A stretch of 64,000 nt of DNA from Salegentibacter salegens. GTDB lineage: Bacteria > Bacteroidota > Bacteroidia > Flavobacteriales > Flavobacteriaceae. Location of the stretch: positions 3,906,001-3,970,000 of the forward strand of contig NZ_LT670848.1 of assembly GCF_900142975.1 (NCBI RefSeq), given 5' to 3'. Positions 29,284 to 40,073 of this stretch are shown here, one piece after another. A model generated the notes under the pieces. It was not told the DNA's origin. It was given only the letters and a program-made list of their open reading frames with translations, and made no database searches. The position numbers were made by a program, and so were the translations under genes. Position 1 is the stretch's first letter, and the number at the start of each line of letters is the position of its first letter.

Positions 29284-31590
29284 ATGAACCAAGATTATAT
29301 ACAAGCTAACGAGTGGTCTATTCTGGAAGAAGGATTTGATGGAGAACGCGTAAAATCGTCTGAAAGCCTTTTTAGTATCGGTAACGGCGTGATGGGCCAG
29401 CGAGCCAATTTTGAAGAACACTATTCCGGGCCAAGTTTCCAGGGAAGCTACATTGGCGGGGTTTATTATCCCGATAAAACTAAAGTAGGCTGGTGGAAAA
29501 ACGGCTACCCAGAATATTTTGCCAAGGTATTGAATGCACCTAATTGGATTGGGATAAATGTATTTGTGAACGATGAAGCTTTAGACCTTTTCACCTGTAA
29601 AAAAGTTGAAGGTTTTAAGCGTGAGCTTAATATGAAAGAAGGTTTTCACCGCCGCAGTTTCATAGCAACTTTACCAAACGACATTGAAATTTCGGTAAAA
29701 GCCACCCGTTTTCTTTCTATTGTTGAAGATGAACTTGGCGCAATAGATTTTGAAATTGAAGTTTTAAATAGTGATGCTGAAGTTAGATTTGAGCCCTATC
29801 TCGATGGCGGAATTACCAATACTGATGCCAATTGGGAAGAGCGTTTTTGGAAGACTTTAGAAGTAAAATCTGAAGCGAATAAAGGTTTTGTACTCTCTAA
29901 AACCCTGAAAACCGAATTTCACGTGAACACCTATATGCAGTCTGAAGTTTTGCTAAACGGCGAAAAACAGAATGTAGATTTCACAGAAACGAAAACCGAA
30001 AATCAACTTACTTTTTCCTATGCGCTTAAAGCTGAAAAAGGACAGAAATTAAGTCTTAGAAAATACGCCGGCTATGTAACCGATATGAATCATAAACGTT
30101 CAGATTTGGTGGAAGCGGCGAGCAAAGTTTTAGATTATGCAACCAAAGCTGGATTTTCCAAATTACTTCAGGAGCAAAAAGAAGCCTGGGCGAAAATATG
30201 GGAAATGGCCGATATTACTATTGAAGGTGATGTAAAAGCCCAACAGGGAATTCGCTTTAATATTTTTCAGCTAAATCAAACTTATTTAGGGAAAGATGAG
30301 CGTTTAAATATTGGCCCAAAAGGTTTTACCGGAGAGAAATATGGAGGTAGCACCTATTGGGATACCGAGGCTTACTGTATTCCATTTTATATGGCGACCA
30401 AAGATCAGCAGGTAGCCAGGAATTTATTAACTTATCGCTACAATCATTTAGATAAAGCTATAGAAAATGCCGAAAAACTTGGTTTTCCCAATGGCGCGGC
30501 GCTTTATCCAATGGTAACAATGAATGGCGAGGAAAGCCATAACGAATGGGAAATTACTTTCGAGGAAATTCATAGAAATGGCGCAATGGTTTATGCCATT
30601 TATAATTACGTGCGTTACACCGGCGATTTCGATTATATTCCTGAAAAAGGCCTGGAAGTAATGATCGCGATTGCAAGATTTTGGCAGCAAAGAGTCAATT
30701 TCAGCAAAGACAGGAATAAATACGTAATGCTGGGAGTAACCGGGCCAAACGAGTACGAAAATAACGTACACAACAACTGGTACACTAACTATTTGGCGAA
30801 ATGGTGTATTGAATATTGCCTGGAAACCATTGAAAAAGTTAAGGATGCTTATGCCGAAGATTATGAGCGTGTAATGGGTAAAACCAAGATTAATGAAGGC
30901 GAACTGGCCAAGTGGAAAGAAGTTGCTGAAAATATGTATTTCCCATATTCTGAAGAACACGAAGTTTTCCTTCAGCAAGACGGATTTTTAGATAAAGAGA
31001 TCGTACCAATCGCCGAATTGGATAAATCTCAACGGCCAATTAACCAGAAATGGAGCTGGGATAGAATTTTGCGTTCCTGCTATATCAAGCAGGCCGATGT
31101 ACTACAAGGATTCTACTTTTTTGAAGATCATTTTAGCAAAAAAGAGCTTGAAAAACATTTTGATTATTACGAACCAATTACCGTTCACGAATCCTCGCTT
31201 TCACCTTGTGTGCACAGTATTCAAGCGGCTTTATTGGGGAGAACTAAACAAGCGTATGATTTCTATTTGCGTACTTCAAGATTAGATTTAGACGACTACA
31301 ATAAAGAAGTAGAGCAGGGCTGCCATATTACCAGTATGGCCGGGACCTGGATGAGTATTGTAGAAGGTTTTGGTGGAATGCGGGTTAAAGACGATCAACT
31401 TTCTTTTAATCCAACAATTCCGGAGGACTGGAAATCCTACTCTTTTAAAGTGAATTTCAGGGACCAGATTCTAAAAGTAAAAGTTTCTGCGGAAAATACG
31501 ATTTTTCATTTGGAAGGCGAAAATTTAATTGAAATCAACGTAAATGGTAAAGCTGTGGAAGTGCAGCCAAACCAGGAATTTGCGGTATAA
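29284..31590 (+). CDS. Maltose phosphorylase (GH65)
   Basis: The 768-residue cytosolic enzyme splits maltose with phosphate into glucose and beta-glucose-1-phosphate. VTGPNEYENNVHNNWYTN contains the general acid (E490), and NEYENNV is typical of maltose phosphorylases. The order is an N-terminal beta-sandwich, a helical (alpha/alpha)6 barrel (about 300-680) and a small C-terminal beta domain. HESSLSPCVHSIQAALLG and GCHITSMAGTWMSIV are further barrel motifs. No signal peptide is present. It lies between pgmB and a GH13 enzyme, and the pathway fits both. Other disaccharide specificities such as kojibiose or trehalose are less likely given the context. Confidence 0.93.
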   Translation: MNQDYIQANEWSILEEGFDGERVKSSESLFSIGNGVMGQRANFEEHYSGPSFQGSYIGGVYYPDKTKVGWWKNGYPEYFAKVLNAPNWIGINVFVNDEALDLFTCKKVEGFKRELNMKEGFHRRSFIATLPNDIEISVKATRFLSIVEDELGAIDFEIEVLNSDAEVRFEPYLDGGITNTDANWEERFWKTLEVKSEANKGFVLSKTLKTEFHVNTYMQSEVLLNGEKQNVDFTETKTENQLTFSYALKAEKGQKLSLRKYAGYVTDMNHKRSDLVEAASKVLDYATKAGFSKLLQEQKEAWAKIWEMADITIEGDVKAQQGIRFNIFQLNQTYLGKDERLNIGPKGFTGEKYGGSTYWDTEAYCIPFYMATKDQQVARNLLTYRYNHLDKAIENAEKLGFPNGAALYPMVTMNGEESHNEWEITFEEIHRNGAMVYAIYNYVRYTGDFDYIPEKGLEVMIAIARFWQQRVNFSKDRNKYVMLGVTGPNEYENNVHNNWYTNYLAKWCIEYCLETIEKVKDAYAEDYERVMGKTKINEGELAKWKEVAENMYFPYSEEHEVFLQQDGFLDKEIVPIAELDKSQRPINQKWSWDRILRSCYIKQADVLQGFYFFEDHFSKKELEKHFDYYEPITVHESSLSPCVHSIQAALLGRTKQAYDFYLRTSRLDLDDYNKEVEQGCHITSMAGTWMSIVEGFGGMRVKDDQLSFNPTIPEDWKSYSFKVNFRDQILKVKVSAENTIFHLEGENLIEINVNGKAVEVQPNQEFAV

Positions 31591-31628
31591 CACGTCATCC
31601 TGTCCCAAAATTTGTTGTGATATAAAAC

Positions 31629-31657
31629 ACCTGCAAGGTTTTCAAAACCTTGTAGGT
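31629..31657. repeat. Palindromic hairpin repeat (ACCTGCAAGGTTTT arms)
   Basis: Arms ACCTGCAAGGTTTT and AAAACCTTGTAGGT form a 14-bp stem with one G-T pair. It is close kin to the hairpin at 42475-42501. It may help end transcription after the GH65 gene, but there is no clear T run. Confidence 0.6.
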
Positions 31658-31663
31658 TTAAAA

Positions 31664-31738
31664 CGTCATTACGATCCCGATTTTTATCGGGAGAAGTAAT
31701 CTGCCAATTAGAAGATTGCTTCGTTCCTCGCAATGACG
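31664..31738. repeat. REP-like repeat, CGTCATTACGA / CGCAATGACG type
   Basis: The ends CGTCATTACGA and TCGCAATGACG are near inverted repeats around an internal hairpin (TCCCGATTTTTATCGGGA). The same type occurs at 61062-61151. It fills the gap between the GH65 gene and the next GH13 gene. Confidence 0.7.
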
Positions 31739-31771
31739 TAGAGGAGAATATAACTACTTAAAATAATAATC

Positions 31772-33628
31772 ATGAAAAAAATACTAATCACATTTATGCT
31801 CCTGGCCGGTTTTACCGGTTTTGCGCAAATTGAACGTATAGAGCCGCCAAACTGGTGGACGGGTTTTGAAGAAACCGAACTCCAGTTAATGGTTTACGGT
31901 GAAAATATTGGAAATGCGACTCCAATTATCGATTACCCGGGCGTTAGCATCGGCAATGTGAAAAAAGCCGATAGCCAAAATTACTTGTTTATCGATTTGG
32001 AAATTGGAAACGCAGAAGCCGGAACTTTTGATATTACATTTCAGTTGGAAGATGGTTCAGAAGAAGTTTATGAGTATGAATTGAAAAACCGGGAAAAACC
32101 TGCTTCAGAATATGTAGGTTTTGATAATACCGATGCGCTTTATTTAATCACCCCAGACCGATTTGCAAATGGGGATAAATCTAATGACAGCTTTGATTTT
32201 TTAAATGAAAAAACAAAGAACCGTGAAGATGATTATGGTCGCCACGGGGGAGATATCCGCGGAATCATAGATCATTTAGATTATATAGACGAAATGGGCT
32301 TTACTGCAATTTGGCCTTCACCTTTGGTGATAAACGATATGAATTCGGGTTCTTATCACGGTTACGCAATGACCGATTTTTATAAGGTAGATCCGCGGTT
32401 TGGAACTTTAGAAGAATATAGGGAACTGGCCGACAAAGCTGCCGATCGTGGAATAAAACTGGTTATGGATCAAGTTGCTAACCACGCCGGTGTAGAGCAT
32501 TGGTGGATGGAAGATCTACCTTTTGAAGATTGGATTAACTTCCAGGAGAAATTTGAAAATGGAGAAGAGTTGGTGTATTCCAATCATCGTAGAACTACCA
32601 ACCAGGATTTATATGCTTCAGAAAGCGATAAAAAAGGAATGACTGAAGGTTGGTTTGTAGAAACCATGCCAGATTTAAACCAGGAAAATCCGTTTATGGC
32701 CAAATACCTTATTCAGAATAGTATTTGGTGGATAGAAACCCTTGGTTTGGGTGGAATTCGCCAGGATACTTATCCTTATCCCGATAAGGAATTTATGAGC
32801 GAATGGGCCGGTGCGATAATGACGGAATATCCTAATTTTAATATTGTAGGTGAGGAGTGGAGCTTAAATCCGCTGCTTATTCGCTATTGGCAGGATGGCG
32901 TTGATAATGGCTATGATTCTAACCTGAAATCTACCATGGATTTCGCGATGCAGGAAAAAATTGTAACCGGTTTAAAAGCCGAGGAAACCTGGGGCACAGG
33001 GCTCGTAGAAATTTACGAAGGCCTCTCCAATGATTTTGCTTACGCCGATCCGGAAAACATAATGATCTTTCCCGATAATCACGATAAAAGCCGAATTTAT
33101 ACCCAACTTGGAGAAAGTGTAGCCAAAACCAAAATGACCATCGCTTATATGTCGGTTTTGCCGAGAATTTTCCAAATGTATTACGGTACGGAAATTTTAA
33201 TGGACGATACCGAAAATCCAGGCGATCACGGTTTAATTAGAACCGAATTCCCCGGCGGTTGGGACGATAGCGAAGTGAATGCTTTTACCGGTGAAGGACT
33301 TTCAGACGAAAAGGCTGATATGCAGGAATTCGTTAAAAAAGTGATGAATTATCGCAAAAACAGTGAGGCAATTCATTCAGGAGAGACCAAACATTTTGCT
33401 CCGGAAGACGGTACTTATCTAATTACAAGAAAATCTGGAGATGAGGTTGTAGTATTAATTCTGAATAAAAGTGAAGAAGCAGTTAGTCTAGACCTGGAAC
33501 GTTTCAGCGAATTGAATTTAGCAGGAAAAACTTTTAAAAATCTGATTTCAGAAGAAACTTTTGAGTGGGAAAACTCTCTGGAATTAAGTGAAGAAGGGGT
33601 TTCTTTCTTTACCACGAAAATGGAGTAA
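31772..33628 (+). CDS. Periplasmic GH13 enzyme, neopullulanase/cyclomaltodextrinase type (SusA-like role)
   Basis: The 618-residue protein has a signal peptide (residues 1-19, ending GFAQ) but no lipobox, so it should be periplasmic. The N-terminal Ig-like domain (about 22-120) is of cyclomaltodextrinase type. The GH13 barrel has MDQVANHAG, GIRQDTYPYPD (nucleophile D332), VGEEWS (E361) and FPDNHDKSR (D438). A C-terminal beta domain follows. It should cut imported maltooligosaccharides or cyclic dextrins to maltose for the MFS transporter. It lies 181 bp after the GH65 gene. Confidence 0.9.
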   Translation: MKKILITFMLLAGFTGFAQIERIEPPNWWTGFEETELQLMVYGENIGNATPIIDYPGVSIGNVKKADSQNYLFIDLEIGNAEAGTFDITFQLEDGSEEVYEYELKNREKPASEYVGFDNTDALYLITPDRFANGDKSNDSFDFLNEKTKNREDDYGRHGGDIRGIIDHLDYIDEMGFTAIWPSPLVINDMNSGSYHGYAMTDFYKVDPRFGTLEEYRELADKAADRGIKLVMDQVANHAGVEHWWMEDLPFEDWINFQEKFENGEELVYSNHRRTTNQDLYASESDKKGMTEGWFVETMPDLNQENPFMAKYLIQNSIWWIETLGLGGIRQDTYPYPDKEFMSEWAGAIMTEYPNFNIVGEEWSLNPLLIRYWQDGVDNGYDSNLKSTMDFAMQEKIVTGLKAEETWGTGLVEIYEGLSNDFAYADPENIMIFPDNHDKSRIYTQLGESVAKTKMTIAYMSVLPRIFQMYYGTEILMDDTENPGDHGLIRTEFPGGWDDSEVNAFTGEGLSDEKADMQEFVKKVMNYRKNSEAIHSGETKHFAPEDGTYLITRKSGDEVVVLILNKSEEAVSLDLERFSELNLAGKTFKNLISEETFEWENSLELSEEGVSFFTTKME

Positions 33629-33641
33629 AGAAATCTTGATA

Positions 33642-33721
33642 CGTCATCCTGAACTTGTTTCAGGATCTAACATGTTTGAATTTAATATCACATTAGAAGC
33701 TGAAACAAGTTCAGCTTGACG
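33642..33721. repeat. REP-like intergenic repeat
   Basis: It begins CGTCATCCTGAACTTG and ends TTCAGCTTGACG, with a small stem in each half. It lies between the two plus-strand GH13 genes. Confidence 0.75.
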
Positions 33722-33760
33722 TTAAAAAAAGAATACCAATCAAATATCAAATAAATAAAA

Positions 33761-35200
33761 ATGAAAAAAACATTAATAATACTGCTGGCTTGTACGGCCT
33801 TGTTTTCTTGTAAAGACAATGAGAAAAAGGAACAGCCAGAGCAAAAAGAAGAACAAAAAGCGATAGATCCCGTTTCTAACGAGTCTCTAGAATCAGCAGT
33901 GATTTATGAGGCAAATATTCGCCAGTATTCACCGGAAGGAACCTTTGATGCTTTTACCAAAGATATTCCGCAGTTAAAAGAATTGGGAGTAAAGGTAATT
34001 TGGTTAATGCCTGTTTATCCTATTTCTATGAAAAATAGAAAGGCAACTGGAGATCTTTCCGTAGAAGATATTGAAGATGCGGAAGAGAGAGAAAAATATC
34101 TTGGCAGTTATTATGCGATTTCAGATTATACCGATGTTAACCCTGAATTCGGGGATTTTGAAGATTTCGAGGAACTGGTAGAAACTGCCCACGAAAACGG
34201 GATGTATGTAATCCTGGATTGGGTGGCGAACCATACCGGTTGGGATCACAAATGGATAGAAGAGAACCCTGATTACTATCATAAAAATTCTAAAGGCGAA
34301 GTTACCGATCCTATAAATCCTGCAACAGGGGAGTCCTGGGGCTGGACCGATGTGGCTCACCTAAATTTTGAAAATAAAGAGCTTCTCGAAGCTATGGGTG
34401 AAGAAATGAAGTTCTGGGTAGAAGAATATAATATAGACGGCTTTAGAGCTGATGTTGCCGGGGAAGTACCAACCGAATTCTGGGAAAGCATTGTTCCTCA
34501 ATTAAAGGAAATTAAGCCAATTTTCATGTTGGCAGAGTCAGAAGACAAAGATCTTTTTGAAAATGCTTTTGATATGGGTTATAACTGGGAAGGTCACCAT
34601 ATAATGAATGAAATGGCACAGGGTAAAAAGACTGCTAAAGATTGGGATGCTTATATGCATAAAATAGATTCCACTTACCAGGAAGATGATTATTTGATGA
34701 GTTTTGTAACCAACCACGATGAGAATTCCTGGAATGGTACTGTAAAGGAGAGGATGGGAGATGCTTCAGAAGCTATGATGGCACTTACTTATACTTTACC
34801 GGGAATGCCATTAATATACAGTGGGCAGGAATATGATATGGACAAAAGGCTTTTATTTTTTGAAAAAGATACTATTCCGAAGGAAAAAGGTAAAGTTTGG
34901 CCTTTATTGGAAAAACTCGGTGAGTTAAAAAATGAAAATAAAGCCCTTCACGGTGCAAAAGAAGCCGCTTCTTATGAGAATATTGAAACTTCAGAAGAAG
35001 AAAAAGTTCTTGCTTTCAAAAGGGAAAAAGATGGTGCAGAGCTGATTTATATTGCTAATATGAGCGATGAAAATACCAGTTTCAGCATTCAATTAAATGG
35101 GACTTTTGAAAACTATTTATCAGGTGAAACATTAGAAATTTCAGAAGATAAAAATATGGATTTGGAGTCCTGGCAGTACTTTATCTTAATAAATAAGTAA
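33761..35200 (+). CDS. GH13 alpha-amylase-family lipoprotein
   Basis: The 479-residue protein has lipobox LFSC (C17) and a charged Lys/Glu linker, then a GH13 barrel. The motifs are DWVANHTG, GFRADVAGE (nucleophile D231), LAESEDKD (E259) and FVTNHDENSW (D320). It differs clearly from the SusA-like and SusG-like enzymes nearby, so the locus carries three GH13 types. Whether it faces the periplasm or the outside cannot be told. A terminator follows at once, which marks the end of the sugar transcript. Confidence 0.9.
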   Translation: MKKTLIILLACTALFSCKDNEKKEQPEQKEEQKAIDPVSNESLESAVIYEANIRQYSPEGTFDAFTKDIPQLKELGVKVIWLMPVYPISMKNRKATGDLSVEDIEDAEEREKYLGSYYAISDYTDVNPEFGDFEDFEELVETAHENGMYVILDWVANHTGWDHKWIEENPDYYHKNSKGEVTDPINPATGESWGWTDVAHLNFENKELLEAMGEEMKFWVEEYNIDGFRADVAGEVPTEFWESIVPQLKEIKPIFMLAESEDKDLFENAFDMGYNWEGHHIMNEMAQGKKTAKDWDAYMHKIDSTYQEDDYLMSFVTNHDENSWNGTVKERMGDASEAMMALTYTLPGMPLIYSGQEYDMDKRLLFFEKDTIPKEKGKVWPLLEKLGELKNENKALHGAKEAASYENIETSEEEKVLAFKREKDGAELIYIANMSDENTSFSIQLNGTFENYLSGETLEISEDKNMDLESWQYFILINK

Positions 35201-35218
35201 TAAATTTACTAAAATACT

Positions 35219-35248
35219 AAAAACAGCCCTCTCGAAAGGGCTGTTTTT
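35219..35248 (+). terminator. Terminator after the third GH13 gene
   Basis: Arms AAAAACAGCCCT and AGGGCTGTTTTT form a 12-bp stem around CTCGAA and end in five T. It separates the glycan genes from pfkA. Confidence 0.88.
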
Positions 35249-35263
35249 GTTAGTTATTAACCG

Positions 35264-35273
35264 AAAACGTTTT
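35264..35273. promoter_or_regulatory. Putative LacI-family operator upstream of pfkA
   Basis: AAAACGTTTT is a perfect 10-bp palindrome with a central CG, 51 bp before the pfkA ATG and just past the terminator. It resembles the palindrome between susC and lacI. A TAGATTTG at 35312-35319 matches the -7 consensus but lies only 5 bp before the ATG. Confidence 0.45.
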
Positions 35274-35324
35274 AGTTTTTTAGGAAATTAGGTTATATTG
35301 TAGAATTAAAATAGATTTGGCCTA

Positions 35325-36311
35325 ATGGCAAAAAAAATCAATAAAATTGCAGTCTTAACATCTGGGGGTGATGCACCCGGAATGAACGCCGCTATAAGGG
35401 CGGTTGTTAGATCTTGTTCATACTATAATCTGGAATGTGTTGGTGTTTACCGCGGGTTCCAGGGACTTATAGAGGCAGATTTTGAACCACTTAACGCAAG
35501 ATCTGTTAGAAACATCATTAATAAAGGAGGAACTTTTCTAAAATCTTCCCGATCGGAAGAATTTAAAACCAAAGAAGGAAGGGCTAAAGCTCATAAAAAT
35601 CTTGTCGATGCCGGTATAGATGCTTTGGTAGTGATTGGGGGAGACGGAACTTTTACCGGAGGCCTTTATTTTAACAACGAGTTTAATTTTCCAATTGTGG
35701 GCATTCCCGCAACTATAGATAACGATATTAACGGTACCGATTATACCCTGGGTTACGACACCGCTTTAAATACGGTGGTAGAAGCCATAGATAAAATTCG
35801 GGATACCGCGAGTTCTCATAACCGATTATTCTTAATTGAAGTTATGGGTCGGGATGCAGGTGATATTGCTTTAAATAGTGGTATTGGTGCAGGAGCCGAA
35901 GAAATATTGCTTCCGGAAGAAGACCAGGGGATTCAACGTATGATGGATTCTTTGGAAAAAAGTAAAAAATCTGGAAAAACCTCCAGCATTATCGTGGTGG
36001 CTGAAGGTGAAAAGAGCGGAAAGAATATTTTTCAGTTAGCTGAATTCATTTCGCAAAGCCACGAAGAATATGACATTAAAGTCTCTGTATTGGGTCATAT
36101 TCAAAGAGGAGGTTCTCCAAGTTGTTTTGATCGTGTTCTGGCCAGTAAGCTTGGTGTTGGTGCGGTTGAAGCATTAACCGATGGTAAAACCAATATCATG
36201 TTAGGCGTGCACCATCAAAAAGTGGTACACGTGCCTTTGGAAACTGCTTTAAAAGAAGACAGGGAATTTGATCAGGAATTAAGAAGGGTGGCAAACATCA
36301 CTTCAGTGTAA
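35325..36311 (+). CDS. pfkA: ATP-dependent 6-phosphofructokinase
   Basis: This 328-residue glycolytic enzyme phosphorylates fructose-6-phosphate. GGDAPGMNAAIRAVVR (15-30), GGDGTFTG and PATIDNDINGTDYTLGYDTA are the ATP, metal and substrate motifs of the bacterial ATP-dependent group. HIQRGGSPS is the C-terminal substrate loop. It starts a two-gene unit with gapA, 18 bp apart, just after the glycan locus. A LacI-type palindrome lies upstream. Confidence 0.96.
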   Translation: MAKKINKIAVLTSGGDAPGMNAAIRAVVRSCSYYNLECVGVYRGFQGLIEADFEPLNARSVRNIINKGGTFLKSSRSEEFKTKEGRAKAHKNLVDAGIDALVVIGGDGTFTGGLYFNNEFNFPIVGIPATIDNDINGTDYTLGYDTALNTVVEAIDKIRDTASSHNRLFLIEVMGRDAGDIALNSGIGAGAEEILLPEEDQGIQRMMDSLEKSKKSGKTSSIIVVAEGEKSGKNIFQLAEFISQSHEEYDIKVSVLGHIQRGGSPSCFDRVLASKLGVGAVEALTDGKTNIMLGVHHQKVVHVPLETALKEDREFDQELRRVANITSV

Positions 36312-36326
36312 ATTTTTAAAATTTAA

Positions 36327-37328
<1,002 letters not shown>

Positions 37329-37341
37329 TATTTTATTTTAG

Positions 37342-37402
37342 AGCCTGAAGAAAGCTATGCTTAGATTATTTTAATCTTTTAGCGCTTTCCTCAGGCTTTT
37401 TA
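37342..37402 (+). terminator. Terminator of the pfkA-gapA unit
   Basis: AGCCTGAAGAAAGC pairs with GCTTTCCTCAGGCT with one mismatch. A larger loop contains a second small stem, and the end is TTTTTAA. Confidence 0.8.
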
Positions 37403-37424
37403 ATTAAACCATATTCACACACAC

Positions 37425-38285
37425 ATGATATTAATAGCGGACGGTGGCTCTACAAAATGTGACTGGATTTTACTTAGTGCAACGGGGGAAGAATTACTTA
37501 GAACCCGCACAAAAGGATTAAATCCGGCAGTATTTCCCGAGGGAGTATTGGAAGAACGTATTGAAGAAAATGCCGATTTAAGAGAAGTAAAAGACAAAGT
37601 AGAACGCGTGCATTTTTACGGCGCCGGTTGTGGTACCGAAACGCCTAAAAAATTACTGGAGGGAATTTTCACTAATTTCTTTACCAATGTAGAAGAAGTC
37701 ATAATTCTTGAAGATATGGTAGCCGCGGTTTACGCCGCCACTACAGAGCCAGGAATTGTATGTATTCTTGGTACCGGTTCTAACAGTTGTTACTTTGATG
37801 GCAAGGATATTCACCAGGCCGTTCATTCCCTGGGTTATATTCTTATGGATGAAGCTAGTGGAAATTACTTCGGAAAAAGACTAATTAGGGATTACTACTA
37901 CAAAAGAATGCCTCCCGAACTTGCGGTAGAATTTGGTAAGTTATATAATATGGAGTCTGATGAGATTAAGAAAAATCTCTATCGTAAAGAAAATCCAAAT
38001 ACCTATCTCGCTTCTTTTGCTGAATTTATATTCTCTAACGAGCGTAATGGCTATTTCTACAAATTAGTACACGAAGGAATTACCGATTTTATTCATTCCC
38101 GTGTAATGTGCTACAAACAAGCCCAAAATACACCTGTACATTTTATTGGTACCATAGCTTATTTTAGCGAAGATATAATTCGTGCAGTTGCCCAACCTTA
38201 TGGGATTGAAATTGGAAATATTGTGCGTAGACCAATTGATGCATTAATAGAATATTATAGAAAAGAAGTACTTACGCCTAATTAA
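37425..38285 (+). CDS. BadF/BadG-family ATPase, N-acetylglucosamine kinase-like
   Basis: This 286-residue cytosolic protein belongs to the ASKHA fold. DGGSTKCDW (phosphate 1) is at residues 5-13. FYGAGCGTE, LEDMVAAVYA and LGTGSNSCYFDG (phosphate 2) follow. FIGTIAYFSEDIIRAVA is the adenosine region. Members phosphorylate GlcNAc, glucosamine or other small sugars. It lies 96 bp after gapA with the terminator between, so it is probably a separate unit. A hexose kinase role for the glucose freed by maltose phosphorylase is possible, but nothing here proves it. Confidence 0.8.
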   Translation: MILIADGGSTKCDWILLSATGEELLRTRTKGLNPAVFPEGVLEERIEENADLREVKDKVERVHFYGAGCGTETPKKLLEGIFTNFFTNVEEVIILEDMVAAVYAATTEPGIVCILGTGSNSCYFDGKDIHQAVHSLGYILMDEASGNYFGKRLIRDYYYKRMPPELAVEFGKLYNMESDEIKKNLYRKENPNTYLASFAEFIFSNERNGYFYKLVHEGITDFIHSRVMCYKQAQNTPVHFIGTIAYFSEDIIRAVAQPYGIEIGNIVRRPIDALIEYYRKEVLTPN

Positions 38286-38332
38286 TTACTATTTTTCATA
38301 AATTTTAGTACATTTAAGAAATTTACACTTAA

Positions 38333-39871
38333 ATGCTTATAAAGGTTTATGGAAGTGCCGTATTTGGGGTAGAGGCAACTACAATTACTATAGAGGTAAA
38401 TGTAGCAACCGGCATTGGGTATCACTTAGTGGGATTACCCGATAATGCGGTTAGGGAAAGCAGTTTTAGAATTGCTGCCGCCCTTCAAAATAATGGCTAT
38501 AAATTTCCCGGTAAAAAGATTATCGTAAATATGGCGCCGGCCGATCTTAGAAAAGAAGGTTCGGCTTACGATCTTAGTTTAAGCCTCGGGATTCTGGCCG
38601 CTTCAGGCCAAATTAAAGCAGAAAATATATCAGAATATCTTATTATGGGTGAGCTTTCGTTAGACGGAAGCTTGCAACCCATAAAAGGTGCATTGCCTAT
38701 TGCGATAAAAGCAAAAGAAGAAGGTTTTAAAGGTTTTATCCTTCCGAAGCAAAATGCTAAAGAAGCTGCCATAGTAAGTGGACTCGAAGTTTACGGAGTG
38801 GAAAATATTACTGAAGTAATCAACTTTTTCGATAAAGATGAAGCTTTAGAGCGAACCATAATTAATACCCGAGAAGAATTCTACAAAAACCTGGACCACC
38901 CTGAACACGATTTTGCCGATGTTAAGGGTCAGGAATCTATTAAGCGTTGTATGGAAATTGCCGCAGCAGGTGGTCATAATATAATTCTTATTGGTCCGCC
39001 TGGAGCCGGGAAAACCATGCTTGCAAAACGATTGCCCAGTATTTTACCGCCAATGACCTTGCACGAGGCGCTGGAAACAACAAAAATTCATAGTGTTGTT
39101 GGCCGGGTAAAAGAACATGTGGGTTTAATGTGTCAAAGGCCTTTTAGAAGCCCTCATCACACAATATCAGACGTTGCACTTGTCGGCGGTGGGGCGTATC
39201 CGCAACCGGGAGAAATTTCTTTATCACATAATGGCGTCTTATTTTTAGATGAATTACCAGAATTTAAACGCGGCGTATTAGAAGTGATGCGTCAACCTCT
39301 AGAAGATCGTGAGGTAACTATTTCCCGTGCTAAATTTACGGTAACCTATCCATCCAGTTTTATGCTGGTAGCAAGTATGAACCCAAGCCCCAGTGGTTAT
39401 TTTAACGACCCTGATGCACCTGCAACTTCCTCTCCAGCTGAAATGCAACGCTATTTAAGTAAGATTAGCGGCCCGCTATTAGACAGGATAGATATCCATA
39501 TTGAAGTCACTCCAGTTCCTTTTGAAAAATTGAGTGAAGAACGTCGTGGGGAAAGTAGCGTTGAAATTAGGAAAAGAGTTACGCAGGCACGCCAGTTTCA
39601 AACCGAGCGTTTTGCGGAATCTGATTCAGTGCATTATAATGCGCAAATGAGTGTAAGGCAAATTCGTAAATTTTGTGCTTTAGATGAAGCTTCAAAAGCA
39701 TTGCTTAAAACCGCAATGGAGCGTTTAAATCTTTCTGCCAGGGCTTACGATCGTATTTTAAAAGTGTCCCGCACCATCGCCGATTTGGAGAATTCAAAGG
39801 ATATAAAAGGAAATCATATTAGTGAGGCTATCCAATATAGAAGCCTGGACCGAGATGGCTGGTTGGGGTAA
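38333..39871 (+). CDS. YifB/ComM-family Mg-chelatase-like AAA ATPase
   Basis: The 512-residue protein has an N-terminal Lon-protease-like domain (about 1-170, with GLPDNAVRESSFRIAAAL). An AAA+ core carries Walker A GPPGAGKTMLAKRLP and Walker B GVLFLDELPEF. A C-terminal Mg-chelatase helical domain ends DGWLG. ComM homologues are helicases that extend branches during natural transformation. This is the ordinary full-length form. Confidence 0.92.
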   Translation: MLIKVYGSAVFGVEATTITIEVNVATGIGYHLVGLPDNAVRESSFRIAAALQNNGYKFPGKKIIVNMAPADLRKEGSAYDLSLSLGILAASGQIKAENISEYLIMGELSLDGSLQPIKGALPIAIKAKEEGFKGFILPKQNAKEAAIVSGLEVYGVENITEVINFFDKDEALERTIINTREEFYKNLDHPEHDFADVKGQESIKRCMEIAAAGGHNIILIGPPGAGKTMLAKRLPSILPPMTLHEALETTKIHSVVGRVKEHVGLMCQRPFRSPHHTISDVALVGGGAYPQPGEISLSHNGVLFLDELPEFKRGVLEVMRQPLEDREVTISRAKFTVTYPSSFMLVASMNPSPSGYFNDPDAPATSSPAEMQRYLSKISGPLLDRIDIHIEVTPVPFEKLSEERRGESSVEIRKRVTQARQFQTERFAESDSVHYNAQMSVRQIRKFCALDEASKALLKTAMERLNLSARAYDRILKVSRTIADLENSKDIKGNHISEAIQYRSLDRDGWLG

Positions 39872-40073
39872 ATTTCTTTTATTTTAAGTTAATTTTGATA
39901 TTTTTGAACAGCTTGTAGGTTTAAATATGTCAACTTTTAAATTTATATTTACTCGATAATCGAGATTTAATGCTGCGAGGTAGTTTAATTTGAAAAATTA
40001 GAATCAAATAATTCTTTTTTAATGCCTTGTGAAGAATTGAGTTCCGGGCCCAGTTTACTAAGACCAAATTACT

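Noticed and set aside
30448..30978. Long minus-strand frame of 176 residues opposite the GH65 gene
   Set aside because: It lies wholly within a well-supported gene and shows no domain. It is a shadow of codon bias.
35312..35319. TAGATTTG as the pfkA promoter -7 element
   Set aside because: It matches the consensus, but it ends 5 bp before the ATG and no TTTG lies at the right distance. It would need a leaderless transcript.
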